64,000 nucleotides of DNA from Melaminivora sp034675505 (GCA_034675505.1 JAUCDD010000011.1:186001-250000), one strand, 5' to 3'. Numbered from the stretch's first letter, positions 9,712 to 19,954 are shown. The notes: generated by a model from the sequence alone, not told the origin. Numbers and translations are program-made.

Positions 9712-10139
9712 GCGGGCCTGGCGGCCGCCCTCCTGCCCCCGTCGCGCAGCAGCAGCAGACCTTCCTGGCTTTCGATTTCGGCGCCCGGCGCACCGGCGTT
9801 GCCGTGGGCACGCGCTTGCTGGGCACGGCCTCGCCGCAGCCCACCATCCGCGCCGACGCGGCCGATGCGCGCTTTGCCCAGGTGGCCGAACGCATCCGCG
9901 AATGGCAGCCCGATGCGCTGGTGGTCGGCGTGCCGCTGCACCCGGACGGCGCACCGCACGAAAATACCGCGCGCGCGCTGAAGTTCGCGCGCCAGCTGCG
10001 CGGGCGCTTCGGCCTGCCGGTGCACGAGGTGGACGAGCGCTACAGCACCACCGCCGCGCTGGAGGCGGGCGCGCGCGATGCCGACGCGGGCGCTGCCTGC
10101 ATCATCCTGGAACAGTTCCTGAGGAGTCTCCCACCATGA
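9708..10139 (+). CDS. ruvX: RuvX/YqgF, RNase H-fold putative Holliday junction resolvase
   Basis: 143 residues. The RNase H-like fold is marked by AFDFGARRTGVAVG at the N-terminus (catalytic Asp in DFG), VVGVPL in the middle and the conserved DERYSTTAA near the C-terminus. The family processes the 5' end of pre-16S rRNA and has been called a Holliday junction resolvase; it is essential in several bacteria. The ATG overlaps the end of the yqgE frame (ATGA), and its own stop overlaps the pyrR start by four bases, so translation of the set is probably coupled. If the yqgE frameshifts are real, translational coupling from yqgE into ruvX would be disturbed. Confidence 0.92.
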   Translation: MSGPGGRPPAPVAQQQQTFLAFDFGARRTGVAVGTRLLGTASPQPTIRADAADARFAQVAERIREWQPDALVVGVPLHPDGAPHENTARALKFARQLRGRFGLPVHEVDERYSTTAALEAGARDADAGAACIILEQFLRSLPP

Positions 10140-10651
10140 CCACTTCCCCTGCCGGCGGCCATCTGCTGCTGGACGCCGAGGCGCTGTACGCCGAACTGGC
10201 GCGCGGCGTGCGCACGCTGCTGGCGCCGGGCACGCGGCTGGCCGGCATCACCTCCGGGGGCGCATGGCTGGGCGAGCGGCTGCAGCACGACCTGGGCCTG
10301 GACGAGGCGCCCGGCGTGCTGTCGTCGGCCATGCACCGCGATGACTTCGCGCGCCGCGGGCTGTCCGCCAGCGCCCAGACGCAGCTGCCGTTTGACGTCA
10401 ATGGCGCCGACATCGTGCTGCTGGACGACGTGCTCTACACCGGCCGCACGGTGCGCGCCGTACTCAACGAACTGTTCGACTACGGCCGCCCGGCGCGCGT
10501 GCGCCTGGCGGTGCTGGTGGATCGGGGCGGGCGCGAACTGCCCGTTGCCGCCGATTTCGCTGCCGCGCGCGTGCTGCTGCCCGCCCACCAGTCGCTGGCG
10601 CTGGCGCGCACCGGCGCCGGTGCCTTCCATTTCGCCGTCCAGGAGGCCTGA
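10136..10651 (+). CDS. pyrR: PyrR-type phosphoribosyltransferase/regulator
   Basis: 171 residues with the type I phosphoribosyltransferase PRPP loop VLLDDVLYTGRTVRA. PyrR homologues have uracil phosphoribosyltransferase activity and in Gram-positive bacteria bind pyr mRNA to control attenuation. In proteobacteria the RNA-binding role is less certain. The gene starts inside the ruvX stop (ATGA) with GAGGAG six to ten bases upstream and ends five bases before pyrB, so it belongs to the pyr operon. I see no anti-terminator-like leader between pyrR and pyrB. Confidence 0.92.
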   Translation: MTTSPAGGHLLLDAEALYAELARGVRTLLAPGTRLAGITSGGAWLGERLQHDLGLDEAPGVLSSAMHRDDFARRGLSASAQTQLPFDVNGADIVLLDDVLYTGRTVRAVLNELFDYGRPARVRLAVLVDRGGRELPVAADFAAARVLLPAHQSLALARTGAGAFHFAVQEA

Positions 10652-10656
10652 CTGCG

Positions 10657-11619
10657 GTGCTGTACAAGCGCAACCCCCAACTCAACAAGAACGGCGAGCT
10701 GATCCACCTGCTGTCCATCGAGGGACTGCCCCGGGACACGCTGACGCACATCCTGGACACGGCCGCCAACTTCGTCTCCGTGAACGACCGCGAGGTCAAG
10801 AAGGTGCCGCTGTTGCGCGGCAAGAGCGTGTTCAACCTGTTTTTTGAAAACAGCACGCGCACCCGCACCACCTTCGACATCGCCGCCAAGCGGCTGTCGG
10901 CCGACGTGTTCAACCTGGACATCGCGCGCAGCTCCACCGCCAAGGGCGAGACGCTGCTGGACACCATCGACAACCTCTCGGCCATGGCGGCCGACCTGTT
11001 CGTGGTGCGCCACAGCGAGTCCGGCGCCCCCTACCTGATCGCGCAGCACGTGGCCCCGCACGTCCATGTGGTGAACGCCGGCGACGGTCGCCATGCCCAC
11101 CCCACGCAGGGGCTGCTGGACATGTACACCATCCGCCACTACAAGAAGGACTTCTCCAATCTCACCGTGGCCATCGTCGGCGACGTGCTGCACTCGCGCG
11201 TGGCGCGCTCGGACATCCACGCGCTGACCACGCTGGGCGCGGCCGAAGTGCGCGTGGTAGGCCCGCGCACGCTGGTGCCGCCCGACCTGTCGCACATGGG
11301 CGTGCGCGTGTTCCACAACCTGGAGGAGGGGTTGCGCGGCTGCGACGTGGTCATCACGCTGCGGCTGCAAAACGAGCGCATGAGCGGCGCGCTGCTGCCC
11401 TCCAGCCAGGAGTATTTCAAGAGCTTCGGCCTGACGCCCGAAAAGCTGCAGCTGGCCAGGCCTGACGCCATCGTCATGCATCCGGGCCCGATCAACCGGG
11501 GCGTGGAGATCGCCTCGGCGGTGGTGGACGGGCCGCAGGCGGTGATCCTGCCGCAGGTGACCTTCGGCATTGCGGTGCGCATGGCGGTGATGTCCATCGT
11601 TGCGGGGAATGAGGCTTGA
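10657..11619 (+). CDS. pyrB: Aspartate carbamoyltransferase catalytic subunit
   Basis: 320 residues starting at GTG 10657, five bases after the pyrR stop. Active-site motifs are intact: FENSTRTRTTFD (carbamoyl-phosphate loop), HPTQGLLDMYT and the C-terminal HPGPINRGVE. It catalyses the committed step of pyrimidine synthesis, aspartate plus carbamoyl phosphate to N-carbamoyl-aspartate, in the cytoplasm. In the class of enzyme found in pseudomonads and related bacteria, PyrB forms a large complex with an inactive dihydroorotase homologue, and exactly such a gene follows here. Confidence 0.96.
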   Translation: MLYKRNPQLNKNGELIHLLSIEGLPRDTLTHILDTAANFVSVNDREVKKVPLLRGKSVFNLFFENSTRTRTTFDIAAKRLSADVFNLDIARSSTAKGETLLDTIDNLSAMAADLFVVRHSESGAPYLIAQHVAPHVHVVNAGDGRHAHPTQGLLDMYTIRHYKKDFSNLTVAIVGDVLHSRVARSDIHALTTLGAAEVRVVGPRTLVPPDLSHMGVRVFHNLEEGLRGCDVVITLRLQNERMSGALLPSSQEYFKSFGLTPEKLQLARPDAIVMHPGPINRGVEIASAVVDGPQAVILPQVTFGIAVRMAVMSIVAGNEA

Positions 11620-11670
11620 CCCCGCCGAGCCGCTGCGAGGCTGCCCCCCGGGCGGAGGGCGGCCGGCCTG
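11620..11670 (+). repeat. Possible degenerate copy of GC-rich repeat family B
   Basis: The segment directly after the pyrB stop (ccccgccgagccgctgcgag then a C-run/G-run stem) resembles the left half of the family B repeat seen at 34173, 58189 and, inverted, 49890. The aagccggatccacgg half is absent. It may act as a weak hairpin terminator of pyrB. The match is partial, so this is tentative. Confidence 0.35.
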
Positions 11671-11685
11671 GCGCTGGCTGGTTGT

Positions 11686-11750
11686 CACTATATTTTTAAT
11701 AGCTAACTATCGTTGATTCACGCCGGCTCAAGGCTTGTTTGGCTTGAAAA
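11686..11750 (+). repeat. Dispersed repeat family A, short form (copy 1)
   Basis: The copy reads tatttttaatagctaact, then atcgttgattcacgccggc, and ends in ttggcttgaaa one base before the start region of the downstream dihydroorotase-like gene (ATG 11752). The same sequence (atagctaact-tcgttgattcacgccggc) recurs at 48691-48754 and in weaker form at 59590-59635. The longer palindromic form occurs elsewhere in the window. Confidence 0.8.
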
Positions 11751-11751
11751 C

Positions 11752-13053
11752 ATGAAAATCCTCATCGAAAACGGCCGCGTCATCGACCCGGCCAGCGGGC
11801 TGGACCGGGAGTGCAGCGTGGCGCTGGCGGCCGGGCGCATCATTGCCGTCGGCCGGCTGCCCGAGGGCTTTGTGCCCACGCGGCGCATCGACGCCAGAGG
11901 CTGCCTGGTGCTGCCCGGCCTGGTGGACCTGGCGGCGCGCCTGCGCGAGCCCGGCCACGAGCACGAGGGCATGCTGGAGTCCGAGATGGCGGCGGCCGTG
12001 GCCGGCGGCGTGACCAGCCTGGTCTGCCCGCCCGACACCGAGCCGGTGCTGGACGAGCCCGGGCTGGTGGAGATGCTCAAGTTCCGCGCCGAAAAACTCC
12101 ACCAGGCGCGCCTGTTCCCGCTGGGTGCGCTGACGCGCGGCCTGGCCGGCGAGGTGCTGACCGAGATGGCCGAGCTGACCGAGGCCGGCTGCGTGGGCTT
12201 CTCACAGGCCGAGGTGCAGCTGCAGAGCACCCAGGTGCTGCAGCGCGCGCTGCAGTACGCCGCGACCTTCGGCTACACCGTCTGGCTGCGCCCGCAGGAG
12301 CTGCACCTGGGCCGGGGCGTGGCCGCCAGCGGGCCGCTGGCCACGCGCATGGGCCTGGCCGGTGTGCCGGTGGCGGCCGAGACCATCGCGCTGCACACCA
12401 TCTTCGAGCTGATGAAATCCACCGGTGCGCGCGTACACCTGTGCCGGCTGTCCAGCAGTGCCGGCGTGGACCTGGTGCGGCAGGCCAAGGCGGCGGGCCT
12501 GGCGCTGAGCTGCGACGTCAGCATCAACTCGCTCATGTTCACCGACACCGACATCGGCTACTTCGACAGCCGCGCGCGCCTGACCCCGGTGCTGCGCCAG
12601 CAGCGCGACCGCGACGCGCTGTCGGCGGGCCTGCTGGACGGCACCATAGACGCGCTGGTCTCCGACCACACGCCCGTGGACGACGACGCCAAGGCGCTGC
12701 CCTTCGCCGAGGCCGAGGCCGGCGCCACCGGGCTGGAGCTGCTGCTGTCCGTGGCCCTGAAGTGGGCGCAGCACGCGCAGGTGCCCCTGGCGCGCGCGCT
12801 GGCCGTCGTCACCGCCGAGCCGGCGCGGGTGCTGGGCGGCTCGCTGGGCACGCTGCAGGCCAGCGTGGGCCGGATCATCGAGGGCGGCGTGGGCGACCTG
12901 TGCATTGCCGATGCCGGCGCGCACTGGACGGTGCAGGCCGCGGCGCTGGCCAGCCAGGGCCGGCACACGCCGTTTTCCGGCTACGAGCTGCCGGCCCGGG
13001 TGCGCGCCACGCTGGTGGGCGGGCAGGTCGCGTTCGAGCGCAGCGGGCGCTGA
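11752..13053 (+). CDS. pyrX: Dihydroorotase-like protein, probably non-catalytic (PyrC'/PyrX)
   Basis: 433 residues of the amidohydrolase superfamily, with an N-terminal β-sandwich strand set (ILIENGRVIDPASGLD) and a TIM-barrel core. Active dihydroorotases carry HxH in the motif DxHxHLREPG; here the motif reads VDLAARLREPGHEHEG, so both metal-binding histidines are replaced (Ala and Arg). The later SDHTP element is kept. This fits the inactive dihydroorotase homologue that scaffolds aspartate carbamoyltransferase in pseudomonads, and the position right after pyrB agrees. The reaction would then be supplied by a pyrC elsewhere. The start at 11752 is preferred over an in-frame start at 11713 because the latter lies within repeat sequence. 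Confidence 0.88.
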   Translation: MKILIENGRVIDPASGLDRECSVALAAGRIIAVGRLPEGFVPTRRIDARGCLVLPGLVDLAARLREPGHEHEGMLESEMAAAVAGGVTSLVCPPDTEPVLDEPGLVEMLKFRAEKLHQARLFPLGALTRGLAGEVLTEMAELTEAGCVGFSQAEVQLQSTQVLQRALQYAATFGYTVWLRPQELHLGRGVAASGPLATRMGLAGVPVAAETIALHTIFELMKSTGARVHLCRLSSSAGVDLVRQAKAAGLALSCDVSINSLMFTDTDIGYFDSRARLTPVLRQQRDRDALSAGLLDGTIDALVSDHTPVDDDAKALPFAEAEAGATGLELLLSVALKWAQHAQVPLARALAVVTAEPARVLGGSLGTLQASVGRIIEGGVGDLCIADAGAHWTVQAAALASQGRHTPFSGYELPARVRATLVGGQVAFERSGR

Positions 13054-13078
13054 CCCGGGCGCCGGCCCGGCGCGCGGC

Positions 13079-14143
13079 TCAGGCGCGCGCGAAGGTCACC
13101 ACGTGGTCCACCTGCGGGCGGATGCCTATCCACTCGCCCACCGCGTGGTCGTGGTGGCTGGGCACGTGGGCCATCACCGTCAGGCCCCCCGCCAGCTCCA
13201 GCGTGTAGAGGAACTCGGCGCCGCGAAAGGACTTGCGCAGCACGCGCGCCTGCACCGGCGCGGCGTCGTCATGCACCAGGTCGTCGGGGCGCAGCAGCAC
13301 GTCGCACAGCCCGCCCTCGTAGGCCGAAGGCAGCGGGCAGCCGTCGATATCGGTCAGCTCGCCCAGCGGCGTGCGCGCCACCACGTGGCCGCCCTGGCTG
13401 GCCAGCTCGGCCGGCGCGAACACGCCGTGGCCAATGAAGCTGGCCACGAAGCGCGTGGCCGGGCGGTGGTACAGGGCATAGGCATCGTCCCATTGGTGCA
13501 GGTGGCCGGCCTCCATCACGCCGATGCGGTCGCCGATGGCGAAGGCCTCCATCTGGTCGTGTGTGACGAACAGCGCCGTGGCCCCGGCCGCCTTCAGGAT
13601 GCCGCGCACCTCGTGCGCCAGGCGCTCGCGCAGGTCCACGTCCAGGTTCGAGAACGGCTCGTCCAGCAGCATCAGGCGCGGGCGCGGCGCCAGGGCCCGG
13701 GCCAGCGCCACGCGCTGCTGCTGGCCGCCTGAGAGCTCATGCGGAAAACGCGCCTCGCTGCCGGCCAGGCCGACGAGCGCCAGCGCCTCGCGCACGCGCT
13801 GGCCCTGCTCGGGCCGGGGCAGGTGGTGTACGCCGAAGGCCACGTTGCGCCCCACGGTCAGGTGCGGGAACAGCGCGTAGTCCTGGAACACCATGCCGAT
13901 GCGGCGCTGCTCCGGGGGCATGCAGCGCCCGGGCGCGCCGACCAGCTCGCTGCCCAGGCGGATGCTGCCGCCGGCCACCGGCTCCAGCCCCGCCACGGCG
14001 CGCAACAGCGTGGTCTTGCCGCAGCCCGAGGGGCCGATCAGCACGCCGATCTCGCCGGCTGCCAGGCCCAGCGTCACGCCGCGCACGGCGGCCTGCGCGC
14101 GCGCGCCGTAGCGCACATCCAGTTGAGAGACTTCCAGGAACAT
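13079..14143 (-). CDS. FbpC-like ferric-iron ABC transporter ATP-binding protein
   Basis: 354 residues. Walker A is GPSGCGKTT, the signature is LSGGQQQRVALARAL, Walker B is LMLLDEPFSNLD and the switch histidine is in FVTHDQMEA. A C-terminal TOBE-like domain of about 110 residues follows (…DVLLRPDDLVHDD…). The architecture matches FbpC/PotA-type importers for Fe3+ or similar small substrates. It is divergent from a permease gene with the FbpB layout, and the two share an upstream region with a Fur-box-like site. That favours iron as the substrate, but this is inference. No periplasmic binding-protein gene is adjacent. Confidence 0.85.
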   Translation of the reverse strand: MFLEVSQLDVRYGARAQAAVRGVTLGLAAGEIGVLIGPSGCGKTTLLRAVAGLEPVAGGSIRLGSELVGAPGRCMPPEQRRIGMVFQDYALFPHLTVGRNVAFGVHHLPRPEQGQRVREALALVGLAGSEARFPHELSGGQQQRVALARALAPRPRLMLLDEPFSNLDVDLRERLAHEVRGILKAAGATALFVTHDQMEAFAIGDRIGVMEAGHLHQWDDAYALYHRPATRFVASFIGHGVFAPAELASQGGHVVARTPLGELTDIDGCPLPSAYEGGLCDVLLRPDDLVHDDAAPVQARVLRKSFRGAEFLYTLELAGGLTVMAHVPSHHDHAVGEWIGIRPQVDHVVTFARA

Positions 14144-14158
14144 GGCGCGATTTTAAGT

Positions 14159-14182
14159 TGCGTAGAATTATTCCCATTTGCA
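14159..14182. promoter_or_regulatory. Candidate Fur box between the divergent iron-importer genes
   Basis: The core at 14162-14176 reads, on the minus strand, TGGGAATAATTCTAC, close to the 7-1-7 Fur pattern TGAGAAT-N-ATTCTCA, in a local AT-rich patch of an otherwise very GC-rich region. It starts 19 bases upstream of the ATPase gene's ATG and about 93 bases upstream of the preferred permease start, so one site could repress both directions when iron is plentiful. It is a match by eye, not scored against a matrix. Confidence 0.6.
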
Positions 14183-14268
14183 TCGCCGGCCGCGCTCGTC
14201 GGCCGCGTTCCGCCGGCGCTGGCGGGCCCTGGCGACCGCATCGCCACCAGCTTCTGGTCTCCACCCCC

Positions 14269-15903
14269 TTGTCCCGCTCCCCTGCCGCGCTGCTGCGCAA
14301 CGTTTTCCTGGTCCTGCTGGCGCTGGCGCTGGTGCTGCCCGTATTGACGGTGTTCTCCGCCTGGCTGCCCGGCGGCGCCGGCGGCGAGCAGGCCGGCGCC
14401 ATCGTGCGCGAGATGGCCGCCACCGTGCTGCCCGACTACCTGGCGACCACCGTCTGGCTGGGGCTGGCGGTGGCGCTGGGCGCGGCCGTGGTGGGCACGG
14501 CCGGTGCGGCGGCCGTGACCCTGTTCGACTTTCCCGGCCGCCGGCTGATGGAGTGGCTGCTGCTGCTGCCCCTGGCCATGCCGGCCTACGTCACGGCCTA
14601 CGCCTATACGGACTTCCTGCAGTACAGCGGCCCGCTGCAGGTGGGCCTGCGCGAGGCCTTCGGCCTGCAGGGGCGCCTGCTGCCCGAGGTGCGCAGCCTC
14701 TGGGGCGCGGTGTGGGTGTTCATCTTCTCGCTCTACCCCTACGTGTACCTGCTGGCGCGCACCGCGCTGTCCGAGCGCGCGGCGCACCTGATGGAGGCCG
14801 CGCGGCTGCTGGGCGCATCGCCCGCGCGGCGCATCCTGCAGGTGGCGCTGCCGCTGGCCCGCCCGGCCGTGGCCGCCGGCGTGGCGCTGGTGCTGATGGA
14901 GACGCTGGCGGATTTCGGCGTCACCAGCTACTTCGGCATCCAGACCTTCACCGTGGGCATCTACAAGGCTTGGCTGGCCATGGACGACCGGCTGGCCGCT
15001 GCGCAGCTGGCCACCATGCTGCTGGTGCTGGTGGCGCTGCTGCTGCACCTGGAGCTGCGCGCGCAGCGGCGCATGCGCTTCGCCGCCGGCGGCGTGGGCC
15101 GCGCCGGCTCGGCCGAGGCCGAGCCCATGCGCCTGCGCGGCGCCGGCCTGGCGCTGGCCTGGGGCGCCTGCCTGGTGCCGGTGGCGATGGGCTTTTTTGC
15201 GCCGGTGCTGTTCATGCTGCGCCCGCTGGCGGCCGATTGGTCGGTGCTGCCCTGGGGCCGGTTCATCGAGTGGGCGGGCAACAGCGTGCGCCTGGGCGCC
15301 ATCACGGCGGCCCTGGCGGTGGCGATCAGCTTCGTGCTGGCCTTTGCCGTGCGCCGCAGCGGCGACCGGCTCACGCGCGCGGTGGTGCGCCTGGCCAGCC
15401 TGGGCTACGCGGTGCCGGGTGCGGTCATTGTGGTTGGCCTGCTGCTGCCCGTGGGCTGGGTGCAGGCGCTGGCGCCCGCCTGGGGGCTGCCGGCGCTGGT
15501 CACGGCCACGGCGGTGGGCATCGTGTGGGCCTACCTGGTGCGCTTTTGCGCGGTGGCGCTGCAGTCGCTGCAAAGCGGCTACGCGCGCATTCCCGCAAGC
15601 CTGGACGATTCGGCGCGCATGCTGGGCGTGGGCGGCGTGCAGCTGCTGGCGCGCGTGCACTGGCCGCTGCTCAAGCGTTCGGCGGCGGCCGCCGCGCTGC
15701 TGGTGTTCGTGGACGTGATGAAGGAGCTGCCCGCCACCATGGTGCTGCGCCCCTTCAACAGCGACACGCTGGCCGTGGTCGCCTACCAGCTGGCGCGCGA
15801 CGAGCGCCTGGGCGAGGCGGCGCTGCCCTCGCTGGCGCTGGTGGCCGTGGGCCTGGTGCCGGTCATGCTGCTCAGCCGCACGCTGCGTGCCGCCAGGCGC
15901 TGA
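14269..15903 (+). CDS. FbpB-like ABC importer permease, fused double unit
   Basis: 544 residues from the TTG at 14269, which gives MSRSPAALLRNVFLVLLALALVLPVL directly before the first membrane helix. The frame is open back to a TTG at 14158, but that start would put the Fur-like site inside the coding region. About 12 membrane helices form two tandem six-helix halves, each with the importer EAA loop (MEAARLLGASPARRILQVALPLARPA and DDSARMLGVGGVQLLARVHWPLLK). This duplicated layout is typical of FbpB ferric-iron permeases. It is divergent from the matching ATPase gene. The start codon is uncertain. Confidence 0.82.
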   Translation: MSRSPAALLRNVFLVLLALALVLPVLTVFSAWLPGGAGGEQAGAIVREMAATVLPDYLATTVWLGLAVALGAAVVGTAGAAAVTLFDFPGRRLMEWLLLLPLAMPAYVTAYAYTDFLQYSGPLQVGLREAFGLQGRLLPEVRSLWGAVWVFIFSLYPYVYLLARTALSERAAHLMEAARLLGASPARRILQVALPLARPAVAAGVALVLMETLADFGVTSYFGIQTFTVGIYKAWLAMDDRLAAAQLATMLLVLVALLLHLELRAQRRMRFAAGGVGRAGSAEAEPMRLRGAGLALAWGACLVPVAMGFFAPVLFMLRPLAADWSVLPWGRFIEWAGNSVRLGAITAALAVAISFVLAFAVRRSGDRLTRAVVRLASLGYAVPGAVIVVGLLLPVGWVQALAPAWGLPALVTATAVGIVWAYLVRFCAVALQSLQSGYARIPASLDDSARMLGVGGVQLLARVHWPLLKRSAAAAALLVFVDVMKELPATMVLRPFNSDTLAVVAYQLARDERLGEAALPSLALVAVGLVPVMLLSRTLRAARR

Positions 15904-15940
15904 ACTGGCAGGCGCCTGCGCGCCGCCTACACTGGCGCGC

Positions 15941-16303
15941 ATGAGCACCTCGCACGGCATCACCATCTACCACAACGCCCGCTGCAGCAATTCGCGCGGC
16001 GCCCTGGCGCTGCTGCGGCAGCGCGGCATCGAGCCGGCCATCGTGGACTACATCGCCCAGCCGCTGGATGCGGCGCAGCTCAAGGCCCTGTTCGCCCGCC
16101 TGGCGGTGCCGGTGCGCGAACTGCTGCGCACCAAGGAAGCGGCCTATGCCGAGCTGGGCCTGGCCGACCCCGGGCGCACCGACGATGAGCTGGTCCAGGC
16201 CGTCGCCGCCCATCCAGAACTGCTCAACCGCCCCATCGTCGTCGCCCCGCGCGGGGCGCTGCTGTGCCGCCCGCCCGAGCGCGTGCTGGAGCTCCTGGAC
16301 TGA
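15941..16303 (+). CDS. ArsC-family (arsenate reductase-like) thioredoxin-fold protein
   Basis: 120 residues. The N-terminal motif ITIYHNARCSNSRGAL carries the family's catalytic Cys, and the C-terminal RPIVVAPRGALLCRPPERVLELL is the conserved ArsC tail. The glutaredoxin-dependent family includes true arsenate reductases and the related YffB/Spx-like proteins. No arsR, arsB or arsH gene is nearby, so a role in arsenate resistance is not assured. It starts 37 bases after the iron permease gene and may be transcribed with it. Confidence 0.85.
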   Translation: MSTSHGITIYHNARCSNSRGALALLRQRGIEPAIVDYIAQPLDAAQLKALFARLAVPVRELLRTKEAAYAELGLADPGRTDDELVQAVAAHPELLNRPIVVAPRGALLCRPPERVLELLD

Positions 16304-16362
16304 TGAGCGCGGCGGCCGCCATTGCCTGATCTGCCCTACAACGCAGGCGGCGCGGCGGCGCC

Positions 16363-17208
16363 ATGATGGCTGCCATGCCTGCCTGGATCGACACCCACTG
16401 CCACCTGGACGAGTTCACCCTGCACGGGGGCGCCGCGCACACCGATGCCGAGCGCCGGCGGGCGCGCCAGGCCGGGGTGGCGCACTGCGTGCTGCCGGCC
16501 GTGCAGCGCGCCAACTTCGATGCGGTGCGCGAGCTCGCCGAGCGCCATGGCGACAGCTACGCCCTGGGCATCCACCCGCTGTTCACCCCGCAGGCCGGCG
16601 CCGCCGACCTGCAGGCGCTGGCGCATGAACTGGAGCGGCGCGCGCGCGACCCGCGCCTGGTGGCGATCGGCGAGATCGGGCTGGACTACTTCGCCCCGGG
16701 GCTGGACGGCGAGCACCAGCAGCACCTGTGGCGCGAGCAGCTGCGCCTGGCGCGCCAGCACGGGCTGCCGCTCATCGTGCATTCGCGCCGCGCGGTGGAC
16801 CAGGTGCTCAAGGGCCTGCGCGAGCTGCCCGTGTGCGGCGGCATCGCCCATGCCTTCAACGGCAGCGAGCAGCAGGCGCACATGCTGATCGAGATGGGCT
16901 TCAAGCTGGGCTTTGGCGGCGCCGCCACGTTCGAGCGCGCGCACCAGATCCGCCGCCTGGCCGCCAGCTTGCCGCTGGAGGCGCTGGTGCTGGAGACCGA
17001 TGCGCCCGACATCCCGCCGCACTGGCTCTACGTCACCGCCGCCGAGCGCGCGCAGGGCGTGCCGCCGGCGCGCAACAGCCCGGCCGAGCTGCCGCGCATC
17101 GGCGCCGCCATCGCTGCGCTGCGCGGCATGGACGCCGGCGAACTGGCCCGCGCCTGCCACGCCAACGCCTGCGCCGCCCTGCCGCGCCTGCGCGCGCTGC
17201 TGCCATAA
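16363..17208 (+). CDS. TatD-family metal-dependent hydrolase
   Basis: 281 residues from the ATG at 16363; ATGs at 16366 and 16375 are equally possible, the last giving MPAWIDTHCHLDEF. Metal ligands of the TatD TIM barrel are visible: DTHCHLD, GEIGLDYF, IVHSRRA, AHAFNGSEQQA and LETDAPDIPP. Members are Mg/Co-dependent 3'-5' exonucleases or deoxyribonucleases acting on damaged DNA or RNA, but many have no defined role. The segment before it (16304-16362) carries no clear ribosome-binding site. Confidence 0.88.
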   Translation: MMAAMPAWIDTHCHLDEFTLHGGAAHTDAERRRARQAGVAHCVLPAVQRANFDAVRELAERHGDSYALGIHPLFTPQAGAADLQALAHELERRARDPRLVAIGEIGLDYFAPGLDGEHQQHLWREQLRLARQHGLPLIVHSRRAVDQVLKGLRELPVCGGIAHAFNGSEQQAHMLIEMGFKLGFGGAATFERAHQIRRLAASLPLEALVLETDAPDIPPHWLYVTAAERAQGVPPARNSPAELPRIGAAIAALRGMDAGELARACHANACAALPRLRALLP

Positions 17209-17273
17209 TGTTTTGAGCGATTTATGCTGCCAGCCGGCGCCAATGGCCGGCATGTTGCTATAAAAATAGTAGT
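17209..17273 (-). repeat. Dispersed repeat family A, palindromic form (copy 2, inverted)
   Basis: Read on the minus strand this gives tatttttatagc, aacatgccggc, cattggcgccggc and a tail toward ttttgagc. It sits just after the tatD-like stop and upstream of the spermidine-synthase-like gene. An open frame starting at ATG 17224 runs through it, but that start is inside the repeat and is rejected in favour of TTG 17302. Confidence 0.8.
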
Positions 17274-17301
17274 CCCGACGCGCCACCTCCCGGATACCCC
17301 C

Positions 17302-18069
17302 TTGACCCGCAAGAAGCCCGCCCTCGCCGAACTGCCCGAAGTCAGCGTCTCCGACGATGGCGAGGTGCGCCACCTGCACCTGGGCACGCCCTGGATCCAG
17401 GGCTCGATGCGCATTGCCGAGCCGTTCGAGATCGAGCTGGAGTACGTGCAGCGCATGATGGCCTGGCTGCTGTTCATGGCGCCCGAGGGCGTCTCGCGCC
17501 GCCACGCCATGCAGCTGGGCCTGGGGGCCGGTGCGATCACCAAGTTCTGCCACAAGCCGCTGCGCATGCGCTGCACCGCCGTCGAGCTCAATCCGCAGGT
17601 GCTGGCCGTATGCCGCGCCTGGTTCAAGCTGCCACACGAGGGCCCGCGCCTCGCCATCCGGCTGGCCGACGCGGCGCAGGAGATCCGCCGCCCCGAGCTG
17701 GCCGCCAGCGTGGACGCGCTGGCGGTGGACCTGTACGACCACGAGGCCGCCGCGCCGGTGCTCGACAGCGCCGCCTTCTACGCCGACTGCCGCGCGCTGC
17801 TGACCGACGACGGCTGCCTGACGGTGAACCTGTTCGGCCGCGCCTCCAGCTACGAGCGCAGCCTGGCCAGCCTGGCCGAGGCCTTTGGCGAGCAGGCGCT
17901 GTGGGCATTCAAGCCCACGCGCGAGGGCAACACCGTGGTGCTGGCGCAGCGCAGCCCCAGCCGCCCCAAGCGCGCCGAGCTGCAGGCCCGCGCCGAGAGC
18001 GTGCAGGCGCGCTGGAACCTCCCGGCCGCCAAGTGGCTGCGGGTATTCAAGCCCGTGGCCAACGCCTGA
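17302..18069 (+). CDS. Spermidine synthase-fold (SAM-dependent methyltransferase-like) protein
   Basis: 255 residues from TTG 17302 (MTRKKPALAELPEVSVSD). The Rossmann nucleotide-binding segment MQLGLGAGAITKFCHK and the following acidic strand (CTAVELNP) match spermidine-synthase-like proteins, as does DALAVDLYDHEAAAP in the position of the substrate loop. The gate-keeping residues of genuine polyamine synthases are not evident, and a true speE is present at 26918-27856, so this paralogue probably does something else. It is followed after 8 bases by an orphan GspE-type ATPase gene; the pairing may be functional or only transcriptional. Confidence 0.75.
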   Translation: MTRKKPALAELPEVSVSDDGEVRHLHLGTPWIQGSMRIAEPFEIELEYVQRMMAWLLFMAPEGVSRRHAMQLGLGAGAITKFCHKPLRMRCTAVELNPQVLAVCRAWFKLPHEGPRLAIRLADAAQEIRRPELAASVDALAVDLYDHEAAAPVLDSAAFYADCRALLTDDGCLTVNLFGRASSYERSLASLAEAFGEQALWAFKPTREGNTVVLAQRSPSRPKRAELQARAESVQARWNLPAAKWLRVFKPVANA

Positions 18070-18077
18070 AAGACCCC

Positions 18078-19874
<1,797 letters not shown>

Positions 19875-19915
19875 CGCGTACCAGGCTCTAACAGGATCTA
19901 AGGGAAAACCTGCGG

Positions 19916-19954
19916 CCCCCGGTAGGTGGAACCCACATCCCCGGCGGCCGGGGG
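19916..19954 (+). promoter_or_regulatory. Stem-loop in the tctBA leader
   Basis: CCCCCGG at 19916-19922 pairs with CCGGGGG at 19948-19954, and GTGG (19926-19929) pairs with CCAC (19933-19936) inside it. It lies 45 bases upstream of the tctB start. It could be an mRNA-stabilising or attenuating structure, or simply a GC-rich hairpin. Function unknown. Confidence 0.4.

Noticed and set aside
16304..16362. Promoter or sRNA between arsC-like and tatD-like genes
   Set aside because: Only GC-rich sequence with no -35/-10 pair or stem is visible.
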